From: Syntrophus sp964555065 | GTDB taxonomy: Bacteria; Desulfobacterota; Syntrophia; Syntrophales; Syntrophaceae | DNA length: 21,272 bases | Reading direction: 5' to 3' | NCBI GenBank assembly: GCA_964555065.1 | Contig: CAZKRB010000052.1 | Span: 1-21,272, forward strand | Shown: positions 6,182 to 13,320 of the stretch, one piece after another | Position numbering within the stretch: the first letter of the stretch is position 1 | Layout of the letters: the number at the start of each line of letters is the position of its first letter | Program-made: the position numbers and the translations under genes | Notes under the pieces: model-generated | Told to the model about the DNA's origin: nothing | What the model saw: the letters and a program-made list of their open reading frames with translations, nothing else | Database searches by the model: none

Positions 6182-7366
6182 ATGAAGATACTCTATTACG
6201 ACTGCTTTTCCGGAATCAGCGGGGATATGAATCTGGGCGCCATGCTGGATCTGGGTGTCGATGCCTCCTGCCTGAAAGAGGCGCTGAAGAAATTGCGCCT
6301 CGACGGCTATGAACTTCGAATTCGCCGGGACGAACGGCGGGGGATCGGGGGGACCCGGGTCGAGGTGCTGCTGCCCTCCGTGGACAGCTCTCCAATTCGA
6401 AGAAACTACCGGGACATTGTCCATCTGGTGGAGAAAAGCGGCCTTGCGGGAGAGATTCAAAACACCGCCCTGGCGATTTTCACTAAGATTGCCGAAGGGG
6501 AAGCGAAGATTCACGGCTGCAAGCCGGAAGAGGTCCATTTTCATGAAGTGGGCGCCGTCGATTCCATCGTGGATATCGTGGGGGCTGCGATCTGCCTGGA
6601 GTTTTTGAAGGTTGACCGGATCCTTTCCTCCCCGGTGGAAGTGGGGGGAGGCTTTGTCCGCTGCGCCCATGGGGTTCTTCCCGTCCCGGCGCCGGCCACG
6701 GCGGAGATTCTGCGGGGGATTCCCCTGAAAACCGGGGCCGTGCCCTTTGAAACGACCACGCCGACGGGAGCGGCAATCCTGGCGGCCACGGTGGATTGCT
6801 TCACCGATCGGATGGACTTTACCCCCGGGAAAATCGGGTACGGCATCGGTCAGCGGGACACAGAGATTCCTAATGTCCTCCGGATTTTCCTGGGCGAGAT
6901 GGAGGCAGACCGTGCCGGGGAAGAGGTGACGGTCCAGGCTGCCTGGATGGTAGAGTGCAACCTCGACGACATGAGCCCGGAACTGTACGAACCGGTCATG
7001 GAGGCCCTGTTGAGAAAAGGGGCTCTCGATGTCTTCCTCACCCCTATTCTCATGAAAAAGTCCCGTCCCGCCGTCACCCTCAGCGTCCTGTGCGATCCGG
7101 AAAAAGTGAAAGAGGTGGAAGAGGTCCTCTGGCTCCAGACGACCACCTTCGGCCTGAGGTCCTATCGGGTTGAAAAAACCATGCTGAAGCGGACGTTTTC
7201 CCGGGTGGAGACGAAATACGGCCCCGTTTCCCTGAAGCAGGCCTGGTATTGCGGCCGGAGAATCAAGTCCAAGGCGGAATATGAAGACTGCAAGAGGCTG
7301 GCCGAGGAAAAGGGAGTCAGCGTCCGGGAAATCCTGGATCTCCTCAACGCCGGGAATGTTGAATAA
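6182..7366 (+). CDS. larC: LarC, nickel insertion enzyme for the NPN cofactor
   Basis: LarC is the CTP-dependent cyclometallase that inserts nickel into pyridinium-3,5-bisthiocarboxylate mononucleotide, the last step of nickel-pincer cofactor synthesis. The 394-residue product shows the family opening YYDCFSGISGDM (residues 5-16), the His/Glu-rich HFHEVGAVDS (119-128) and FETTTPTGAAIL (189-200). The C-terminal domain is fused in frame, so no frameshift is needed, unlike the split larC of Lactobacillus plantarum. ATG 6182 is preferred because MKILYYDCF is the usual start; a TTG at 6176 is the alternative, and neither has a strong ribosome site. It is divergent from nikR and followed by larB after a gap of about 300 bases. 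Confidence 0.93.
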   Translation: MKILYYDCFSGISGDMNLGAMLDLGVDASCLKEALKKLRLDGYELRIRRDERRGIGGTRVEVLLPSVDSSPIRRNYRDIVHLVEKSGLAGEIQNTALAIFTKIAEGEAKIHGCKPEEVHFHEVGAVDSIVDIVGAAICLEFLKVDRILSSPVEVGGGFVRCAHGVLPVPAPATAEILRGIPLKTGAVPFETTTPTGAAILAATVDCFTDRMDFTPGKIGYGIGQRDTEIPNVLRIFLGEMEADRAGEEVTVQAAWMVECNLDDMSPELYEPVMEALLRKGALDVFLTPILMKKSRPAVTLSVLCDPEKVKEVEEVLWLQTTTFGLRSYRVEKTMLKRTFSRVETKYGPVSLKQAWYCGRRIKSKAEYEDCKRLAEEKGVSVREILDLLNAGNVE

Positions 7367-7669
7367 GCCTGCCGCACAATGAGGCACCGCCGGTGCGTTT
7401 CGTTAAATCGCCCGGCTTCCGTGCCGGATCTTTTCCACCCCGGGCGGGGCGGGACAGATCCGGCGGTTCACGGTGTCGTTCCGAATGCGCAAGCGACCAA
7501 GGCCGGGTCAAAATCGACCAATATATTATAACTATCGATCACTTACACAATAATACCTTGCGTTTTATTTAGTAAATTCAATGCAGGATGTTCTTATATG
7601 AGTGACCTTGGAAAGCGACTGACGGGCATTGAAGGTGGAACATTTGCCGGAGGAGAAAAGGGTAGATTC
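7367..7669. other. Gap between larC and larB
   Basis: The first part is GC-rich with two small hairpins. The last 100 bases turn AT-rich and contain TATTAT (7524-7529) and other promoter-like runs without a good -35, so larB may have its own promoter. The frame of larB is open from an ATG at 7598. No copy of the nikR-larC palindrome was found here. Confidence 0.45.
7412..7434 (+). terminator. Weak terminator-like hairpin after larC
   Basis: CCGGC (7412-7416) pairs with GCCGG (7423-7427) over a six-base loop, and a short T run ends at 7434. Another small hairpin (GCACC 7384-7388 with GGTGC 7392-7396) precedes it. Together they could separate larC and larB transcripts. Confidence 0.35.
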
Positions 7670-8416
7670 ATGGAAAGGGACGCATTTCGCAAGATACTGG
7701 AGCGGGTGAAGGACGGCGCGATCGGCGTCGAGGAGGGGATCGCCCTTTTAAAAAGCTGTTTTTATGTGGATGTGGGTTGTGCAAAGATCGACATTCATCG
7801 GGAAGGGCGGGTCGGCTACCCGGAGGTGATTTTCTGCGCGGGCAAGACGGCCGGGCAGGTGGAACGGATCATCGAGGCGATGCTGGCCAGGGAGGTCAAC
7901 ATCCTGGCGACGCGGGTCAGTGAAGAGCTGTTTCTGAAAATCCGGGAGATCTGCCCGGACGCGGCCTACTCCCCCCTGGCGCGCACCGTAGCCATCCGGA
8001 GAAAAGCCATGGAGACCCCGCCCGGCTATATCGCCCTGGTGACCGCCGGAACATCGGACCTGCCTGTTGCCGAGGAGGCGGCCGTGACGGCGGAGCTTTT
8101 CGGCAACCGGGTGGAGCGGATTGTCGACGTGGGGGTCGCCGGCATTCACCGCCTCTTTGCCAACCTGGAGGTCATCCGGGGGGCCAGGGTGGTCATTGTC
8201 GTGGCCGGCATGGAAGGCGCCCTGCCCAGTGTCGTCGGGGGACTGGTCGACAAACCGGTCATTGCCGTCCCTACCAGTGTGGGGTACGGCGCGGGTTTCC
8301 ACGGGCTGTCCGCCTTGCTGGCCATGCTCAACAGCTGCGCCGGCGGCGTCTGCGTTGTCAACATCGACAACGGCTACGGCGCCGGATACCTTGCCGGGAT
8401 GATCAACAGGCTTTAG
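7670..8416 (+). CDS. larB: LarB, NaAD carboxylase/hydrolase of NPN cofactor synthesis
   Basis: LarB carboxylates the pyridinium ring of nicotinic acid adenine dinucleotide and cleaves the phosphoanhydride, the first step of the nickel-pincer pathway. It is related to PurE. The 248-residue form shows VGYPEVIF (48-55), TAGTSDLPVAEEA (125-137), AGMEGALPSVVGG (179-191), PTSVGYGAG (201-209) and NSCAGGVCVVNIDNGYGAG (221-239). C223 corresponds to the cysteine that forms the substrate adduct in characterised LarB. The start at 7670 fits the family N-terminus (ERDAFRKILERVKDG). ATG 7598 would add 24 residues without family resemblance and is the alternative. LarE, which adds the sulfurs, is not in this window. 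Confidence 0.92.
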   Translation: MERDAFRKILERVKDGAIGVEEGIALLKSCFYVDVGCAKIDIHREGRVGYPEVIFCAGKTAGQVERIIEAMLAREVNILATRVSEELFLKIREICPDAAYSPLARTVAIRRKAMETPPGYIALVTAGTSDLPVAEEAAVTAELFGNRVERIVDVGVAGIHRLFANLEVIRGARVVIVVAGMEGALPSVVGGLVDKPVIAVPTSVGYGAGFHGLSALLAMLNSCAGGVCVVNIDNGYGAGYLAGMINRL

Positions 8417-8512
8417 GCCAGCGGGAACAGGTATTTTCGGCTGTTTCCTGCAAATATAGAGCGGAACGGGGGGGGGATTTCTTCCGGACCTGTTTCCGGG
8501 AAAGGGAAAAGA

Positions 8513-8914
8513 ATGAAATCGTTTTCCATCAGGACGGCAGAACGTGTGGAAATGATCGATATTACCCGTCACCTCCGCAAAGCCGTCAAGGAAAGCGGAG
8601 TGGGAGACGGTGTCTGCTACGTCTTCGTCCCCCATACCACGGCGGCCGTGACGATCAATGAAAATGCCGATCCCGCCGTGCCCGGGGATCTTCTGATGGG
8701 ATTGAGCAGGTTGGCGCCTTTCGGCGATCCGAACTACCGCCATCAGGAAGGCAACTCCGACGCCCATCTCAAGGCCTCGCTATTCGGCGCTTCGGAGATG
8801 GTGATCATCGAAAAGGGTGAGTTGGTTCTGGGTACCTGGCAGTCCGTCTTCTTCTGCGAGTTTGACGGTCCGCGCACGAGAAAAGTCCTGGTGACAATCC
8901 TGCCCTCAGGCTAA
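8513..8914 (+). CDS. YjbQ/UPF0047 family protein
   Basis: The 133-residue product is a full-length YjbQ-family protein. Family hallmarks are visible: VPHTTAAVTINENADP (39-54), R-H-x-E-G-N-S-D-A-H-L-K-A-S (about 76-89), where the conserved histidines would bind a metal, and the GTWQSVFFCEFDGPR segment (about 102-116). Some members show weak thiamine-phosphate synthase activity, but the physiological role is unsettled. A GGGAAAGGGAA ribosome region precedes ATG 8513. It follows larB by 96 bases on the same strand and could share its transcript; a functional link to nickel is not implied by sequence. Confidence 0.92.
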   Translation: MKSFSIRTAERVEMIDITRHLRKAVKESGVGDGVCYVFVPHTTAAVTINENADPAVPGDLLMGLSRLAPFGDPNYRHQEGNSDAHLKASLFGASEMVIIEKGELVLGTWQSVFFCEFDGPRTRKVLVTILPSG

Positions 8915-8958
8915 GGGGAGCGAAAGCGGGGATGTTTCTGGGTGGGTGCGCCTCCGCT

Positions 8959-8974
8959 GCGGATCTTCATCCGC
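8959..8974. terminator. Small hairpin between convergent genes
   Basis: GCGGAT (8959-8964) and ATCCGC (8969-8974) form a perfect stem with loop CTTC, within a short direct repeat of TCCGCTGCGG (8953-8962 and 8970-8979). It lies between convergent yjbQ-like and kdsD genes and has no T run, so it is a weak terminator candidate at best. Confidence 0.25.
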
Positions 8975-9012
8975 TGCGGGCTCTGTGCGGCTCGGAGAAG
9001 GGAGGCCCGGCG

Positions 9013-10023
9013 TTACAGGGGGATGGAGATCCGGACGGTGCCGCCCCGCCCCAGGATATCGTGCAGATGGATGTAGCCCTGGAGCTGGTTGTCGCCGTTC
9101 ACGACGGCGAGCGCGGTGATTTCATCCCGCTGCATGTATTCGATCGTGCGGGCAAGGGACCAGTCGTCCTGGATTGTCTTGGGCGTGGGGGTCATGACTT
9201 CATCGATCCGCTTTTCCGCGATGGAGACGCCTTTGCGAACGAGCCGGCGCACGTCTCCGTCCGTCAGGATACCCGCCAGGCGGTTCTGCGGATCGGTGAC
9301 CAGAATAAAGCCTTTGTTCTTTTCATCGAGAACCGAAATGGCCTCGGGAGCCGGCGTCCCGGCATGGACGCGGGGGATATCCGCCCCGCTGATCATGAAG
9401 TCTCGGACTTTGGCCCGCAGGCGCTGCCCCAGGCTCCCGCCGGGATGAAACTTGTAGAAATCCTTTTCGCTGAATTTATGCTTGTCGATGAGTGCGACCG
9501 CCAGGGCGTCACCCATGGCCAGCGTGGCGGTGGAACTGGAGGTCGGGGCGAGTCCGAAGGGGCAGGCTTCCCGCTCCACGCCCACGTCGATCACGGCGTC
9601 ACTGGCGCGGGCCATGGTGGAGGAGGGATCGCCGGTAAAAGAAATCAGCGGAGTGCCGAGCTTCCGCACGCTGCCGATGAGGCGGTTGACCTCTTCCGTT
9701 TCCCCGCTGTTGGAGATGGCCAGCAGGACATCATCCTTGGTGACGATGCCGAGATCTCCGTGGAGGCCTTCCACGGGGTGAAGAAAGAGGGCCTGCGTCC
9801 CCGTGCTGGTCATGGTGGCGACGATCTTTTTCCCGATCAGGCCGGACTTGCCGATGCCGGTCACAATGACGCGCCCCGGGGAGCGGTAGATAATGTCCAC
9901 CGCGCGGGAAAAATTCCCGTCCAGCCTGCCGATCAGTTGCAGTATGCTCTCCGCTTCCAGGCGGAGAACTTCTTCCGCCCGGGTAATCGACTCGTCTTGC
10001 TGCATGTTCGGTTGTCCTGCCAT
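9013..10023 (-). CDS. kdsD: D-arabinose 5-phosphate isomerase (KdsD/KpsF family)
   Basis: This cytoplasmic enzyme interconverts ribulose 5-phosphate and arabinose 5-phosphate, the entry to KDO synthesis for lipopolysaccharide. The 336-residue product has an N-terminal sugar-isomerase (SIS) domain with GIGKSGLIGKK (56-66), HPVEGLHGD (82-90), SNSGETEE (104-111), APTSSSTATLAMGDALA (159-175) and HPGGSLGQRL (193-202). Two CBS domains follow (about 205-265 and 275-330). Length matches E. coli KdsD. The start at 10023 has AGAGGA six bases upstream; the open frame continues to 10131 but that part is not conserved. Other KDO genes are not adjacent. It is divergent from the rubrerythrin gene. Confidence 0.93.
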   Translation of the reverse strand: MAGQPNMQQDESITRAEEVLRLEAESILQLIGRLDGNFSRAVDIIYRSPGRVIVTGIGKSGLIGKKIVATMTSTGTQALFLHPVEGLHGDLGIVTKDDVLLAISNSGETEEVNRLIGSVRKLGTPLISFTGDPSSTMARASDAVIDVGVEREACPFGLAPTSSSTATLAMGDALAVALIDKHKFSEKDFYKFHPGGSLGQRLRAKVRDFMISGADIPRVHAGTPAPEAISVLDEKNKGFILVTDPQNRLAGILTDGDVRRLVRKGVSIAEKRIDEVMTPTPKTIQDDWSLARTIEYMQRDEITALAVVNGDNQLQGYIHLHDILGRGGTVRISIPL

Positions 10024-10259
10024 AGAATTCCTCTGTTTTTCCGCGATCAGCCGCTTTGCTATCAAAAAAAAAACGGCCTGACAAGGATGATTTTTCTCCC
10101 CTTCGGAAAGATCGCGGACGTCCTTTTCCATCTCCCTGAATTTTCACGAAATCCGCCTTTGAAATCTTCAAGGCCGGGGAGGGCATGCCCCTTTCCCGAG
10201 GGGAGAGCGGAGCGGGCGGCGGGGAGGATCACTCATTGCGCTGAAGGCTGGGTTGATGA

Positions 10260-10265
10260 TATAGT
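10260..10265 (+). promoter_or_regulatory. Possible -10 box of the rubrerythrin gene
   Basis: TATAGT matches the -10 consensus at five of six positions and lies 45 bases before the rubrerythrin ATG. The region 18 bases upstream (TTGCGC) is a poor -35. Confidence 0.3.
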
Positions 10266-10309
10266 CGTCGGCGAAAACAACAACCAACAACAGCAAGGAG
10301 GAACGGGGA

Positions 10310-10807
10310 ATGTCAAAAACGGAATACAATTTGAAAGAGGCCTTTGCCGGTGAATCCCAGGCAAATCGAAAGTATCTTGCTTTTGCAGCCAAGGCGGACC
10401 AGGAGGGTTACGCCCAGGCGGCCAGACTTTTCCGGGCGGCCGCGGAAGCCGAAACGATTCACGCGCACAATCACCTGCGGGCCCTGAAGGGGATAGGCGG
10501 CACGAGAGAAAACCTGGGCGAGGCGATTGCCGGCGAACTTCATGAGTACAAGAGCATGTATCCGGCGATGATCGAGCAGGCCAAGTCGGAAGGCAATAAA
10601 GAGGCGGAACGGACCTTCGAGTATGCCAACGCGGTGGAGGAGTTCCATCACAAACTGTATGAAGAGGCCCTGGCCAACCTGGGCGGTTCGGAAGAGGCTT
10701 ATCCCTATTATGTCTGCCCCATCTGCGGTTATACCGTCGGGAAGGAAGCTCCGGAGACGTGCCCGGTCTGTGGCGCCAAGGGCAAGGTCTTTAAAAAGGT
10801 CGATTGA
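10310..10807 (+). CDS. Rubrerythrin
   Basis: The 165-residue protein has a ferritin-like diiron domain followed by a rubredoxin-like domain. Such proteins reduce hydrogen peroxide in the cytoplasm of anaerobes. Iron ligands are evident in FAGESQANRKY (E15), EAETIHAHNH (E48, H51), GELHEY (E76, E79) and EEFHHKLY (E111, H114). The C-terminal iron site uses C136, C139, C151 and C154 (CPICG, CPVCG). AAGGAGG (10295-10301) precedes ATG 10310. It is followed by a strong terminator, then the Na/Pi cotransporter gene on the same strand. Confidence 0.96.
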   Translation: MSKTEYNLKEAFAGESQANRKYLAFAAKADQEGYAQAARLFRAAAEAETIHAHNHLRALKGIGGTRENLGEAIAGELHEYKSMYPAMIEQAKSEGNKEAERTFEYANAVEEFHHKLYEEALANLGGSEEAYPYYVCPICGYTVGKEAPETCPVCGAKGKVFKKVD

Positions 10808-10850
10808 GTTTCGTGAGCGTTTTGATGTGGATGGCGGTCGTCTTTACCGG

Positions 10851-10902
10851 GATCCACCCCACAGTCTGCGGAGAACTTGCACTGTCGGGTGGATCTTTTT
10901 TT
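10851..10902 (+). terminator. Strong intrinsic terminator after rubrerythrin
   Basis: A 9-bp stem (10851-10859 with 10887-10895) continues, past one C/C mismatch, into a 5-bp stem (10861-10865 with 10881-10885). Seven T follow (10896-10902). The T run ends 18 bases before the next start codon and touches its ribosome site. Confidence 0.88.
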
Positions 10903-10920
10903 CAGGAGCACGGATAAGGC

Positions 10921-12522
10921 ATGATGGCGGATCTTCTGACGCTGAGCGTGGGGCTGGTGCTGTTCCTCTTCGGTATGATGAAGTTGAGCGACTCCATGCA
11001 GGGGCTGTTTACGGCCAGAATCCGCGCCACCATCCGCTATGCTGTGAAAAGGCCGGTCTATGGCCTGTTTACGGGCATGATCGCCACGATCCTTCTCCAG
11101 AGCAGTTCCGCGACGACCCTCTTGACCATCGGCATGGTCAGCGCCGGTTTGATCAGCTTTTATTCCTCCCTGGGAATCATCCTGGGCGCGGACATCGGGA
11201 CCACCTTCACGGTCCAGCTGGTGGTCTGGAAGCTGACCGCCCTGTCGCCGGTGTTCGTGATTCTGGGAGGCGTCCTCTGGGCCACCGGAAAAAATTCCCT
11301 CAAGACTGTCGGGGAAGCCGTCTTCCATTTCGGGTTGATGTTTTTCGGTCTGAGCCTGGCCACGACGGCAACGGCGCCCCTTCAGCAATCCCCGCTCTTT
11401 GTTCACCTGTTTCAGGAAACGAGGACGCCGCTTCTGGGGGTCCTCGTGGGAGCGGTATTTACCGGGATCGTCCATTCTTCGGCGATTCCCATCAGTATGC
11501 TGGTCATTCTGGCCCATCAAGGCGTCATCGGCATTGAAAACGCCCTGCCCATCGTGATCGGCGCCAATGTCGGGACAACCGTCACGGCCCTGCTGGCAGG
11601 CTCCGTGTCGAGCATCAGCGGGAAGCGCAGCGCCGCCGCCCACTTCCTCTTCAAGTTTTTCTGCGTCCTGCTCTCCCTGGCGGTTTTTCCCCTCTTTGTC
11701 GAGGTCCTGAAGCGCCTGTCGGCCGAGACGGCGCAGCAGATCGCCCTGGGTCATCTGCTCTTCAATATCTTGCTGGCGGTGTCCTTTATTTTCATCCTGA
11801 AGCCCTTTTCCCGCCTGGTTGAAAAGCTGATTCCCGGGGAGGAGGAGGTCCTGCCGCTCTGGCCCCGGCACCTGGATGATTTTTACCTGAACAATCCTCC
11901 GGAAGCGCTCCGCCGGGTAAAGAAAGAACTGGAGCGGGAGGCCTTTCTGGCCAACCGGATGCTCACCGAGAGTCTGCTGCTCTTTGACTGTTTCGAAAAG
12001 GCGAGGGAGCAGAAAATCCTGTACATGGAACTGGTGGTGGACAATCTCCGGCGGGAGGCGGTGCAGTACCTGGGGAAGCTCTCCTCCGCCAATCTCTCGC
12101 CGCAGCTTTCCCGATCTCTTTTTAACTACACCGCCATGGTGGATGACCTCGAACGGATTTCCGACCATGCGGTCAATATTGTGGAACTGGCGCAAAACCG
12201 GCACAAAAGGAATATCCAGTTTACCGATGAGGGGAAGATGGAATTGTACTCCATCCGGAAGCTCGTGGCCGCCAACCTGGATGACGCCGAGGCGCTGATT
12301 TTCCGGCGGGATGAAGAAAAGAGCCGCCGCATCACCAGCCGGGAAGAGCAGATCGATGCGGCGGTCAAGGAAGCGCGGGATCACCATCTCATGCGCTTCT
12401 TCAAGCATGCCGTTGCTGCCGAATCCGGCCCCGTCTTTGTGGAAATGCTCATTCAACTGGAGCGGATCTCCGATCACTGCGAGAATATCGCCGAATACGT
12501 TGATGAACTGAAAGAGGACTGA
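10921..12522 (+). CDS. Na+/phosphate cotransporter with C-terminal PhoU domain
   Basis: This 533-residue inner-membrane protein belongs to the NptA/PNaS family, which imports phosphate with sodium. The inverted-repeat core is visible: LLQSSSATT (58-66) and GADIGTT (89-95) in the first half, IVHSSAIPISM (183-193) and GANVGTT (214-220) in the second. About eight hydrophobic helices end near residue 300. The C-terminal part (about 330-530) is a helical PhoU-like domain with DDLERISDHAVNI and LERISDHCENI, which may bind metal and sense phosphate status. The two adjacent ATGs make the exact start uncertain; AGGAG (10904-10908) is 12 bases from the first. A terminator lies directly upstream. Confidence 0.92.
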   Translation: MMADLLTLSVGLVLFLFGMMKLSDSMQGLFTARIRATIRYAVKRPVYGLFTGMIATILLQSSSATTLLTIGMVSAGLISFYSSLGIILGADIGTTFTVQLVVWKLTALSPVFVILGGVLWATGKNSLKTVGEAVFHFGLMFFGLSLATTATAPLQQSPLFVHLFQETRTPLLGVLVGAVFTGIVHSSAIPISMLVILAHQGVIGIENALPIVIGANVGTTVTALLAGSVSSISGKRSAAAHFLFKFFCVLLSLAVFPLFVEVLKRLSAETAQQIALGHLLFNILLAVSFIFILKPFSRLVEKLIPGEEEVLPLWPRHLDDFYLNNPPEALRRVKKELEREAFLANRMLTESLLLFDCFEKAREQKILYMELVVDNLRREAVQYLGKLSSANLSPQLSRSLFNYTAMVDDLERISDHAVNIVELAQNRHKRNIQFTDEGKMELYSIRKLVAANLDDAEALIFRRDEEKSRRITSREEQIDAAVKEARDHHLMRFFKHAVAAESGPVFVEMLIQLERISDHCENIAEYVDELKED

Positions 12523-12680
12523 AGGGTCGGCAAATGCCTTGACCCGCCGGCAACCGCTGTGTTAATTTTCTCTGGCTTTTAGGCTTTTACGTTGTTTGTT
12601 CCCATCCATCGTATCTGTAAGTTGATTTTTAAAGATTTTCCCGATAGATCCATCAACCCGTTTCATCAGGAGGCCCCCTT

Positions 12681-13199
12681 ATGGAAAAGCGTCTGAATGC
12701 CCTGAGTGTTGCTTTACAGAACGAGACCAATGAACGGGCGTTTTATCTGCAGCACGCCAAACGAACCCGGAATCCCCTGGGAAAGGCGATGTTCGAGCAG
12801 ATCGCCGCGGAAGAACTGGAGCATTACGAGAGGCTGAAAGAACTGCACGACCATTGGACCCGGGAGGGCAAGTGGCCGGAGACGCTGCCGCTCCAAGTCA
12901 AGGAGACCTCCATCCAGAACATTCTGCAAGGCGTCATCAAGGCCGTTCCCCGGATTCCGGTGGGGGATGTGGATGATCTCAAAGCGCTTCAGACAGCTAT
13001 CGATTTCGAGGGGAAGGGGACGGATTTTTATGCCCGCCTGAGGGATGAAGTGAGCGATCCCCGGGAAAAGGCCTTTTTCGACCTTCTGTCCCGGATCGAA
13101 CACGAGCACTACGATTCCCTGAAAGATACGGAGGAGCTCCTGGTGAATCCGGCCGCCTGGTATCAGAATCATGAAAAGCTGGGGCTGGACGGAGCCTGA
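12681..13199 (+). CDS. Rubrerythrin-like ferritin family diiron protein
   Basis: The 172-residue product resembles the erythrin/ferritin-like domain without a rubredoxin tail. Two E-x-x-H pairs (E45/H48 in EELEHYE, E140/H143 in RIEHEHYD) and the partner acids E15 or E18 (NETNERAF) and E110 (DFEGKGTDFY) build a four-helix diiron site. The expected role is peroxide or iron handling in the cytoplasm; the exact activity is not known. AGGAGG lies eight bases before ATG 12681. A 158-base gap separates it from the Na/Pi cotransporter, enough for its own promoter. It is the second diiron protein in three genes. Confidence 0.87.
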   Translation: MEKRLNALSVALQNETNERAFYLQHAKRTRNPLGKAMFEQIAAEELEHYERLKELHDHWTREGKWPETLPLQVKETSIQNILQGVIKAVPRIPVGDVDDLKALQTAIDFEGKGTDFYARLRDEVSDPREKAFFDLLSRIEHEHYDSLKDTEELLVNPAAWYQNHEKLGLDGA

Positions 13200-13320
13200 C
13201 CCCGGTTTTTAAGAGCCAATTCTGATGAAAAAGGGGAGCGAAAAGGAAGCGCGGGGCGTCAGGGGAAGGCCACCCGCCGGAAAGATCCTTCGCGGCTGAC
13301 GAAGGCCGGAACCGACCCCG

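Noticed and set aside
6110..7387. A 425-codon open frame antisense to larC
   Set aside because: Mirror frame of a clearly recognised gene, without a family or a ribosome site.
8932..10353. A 473-codon rightward open frame over kdsD
   Set aside because: It lies antisense to a full-length KdsD and overlaps the rubrerythrin start. It shows no domain of its own.
10729..12477. A 582-codon leftward open frame over the Na/Pi cotransporter
   Set aside because: Antisense shadow with low-complexity composition; the sense frame has all transporter and PhoU motifs.
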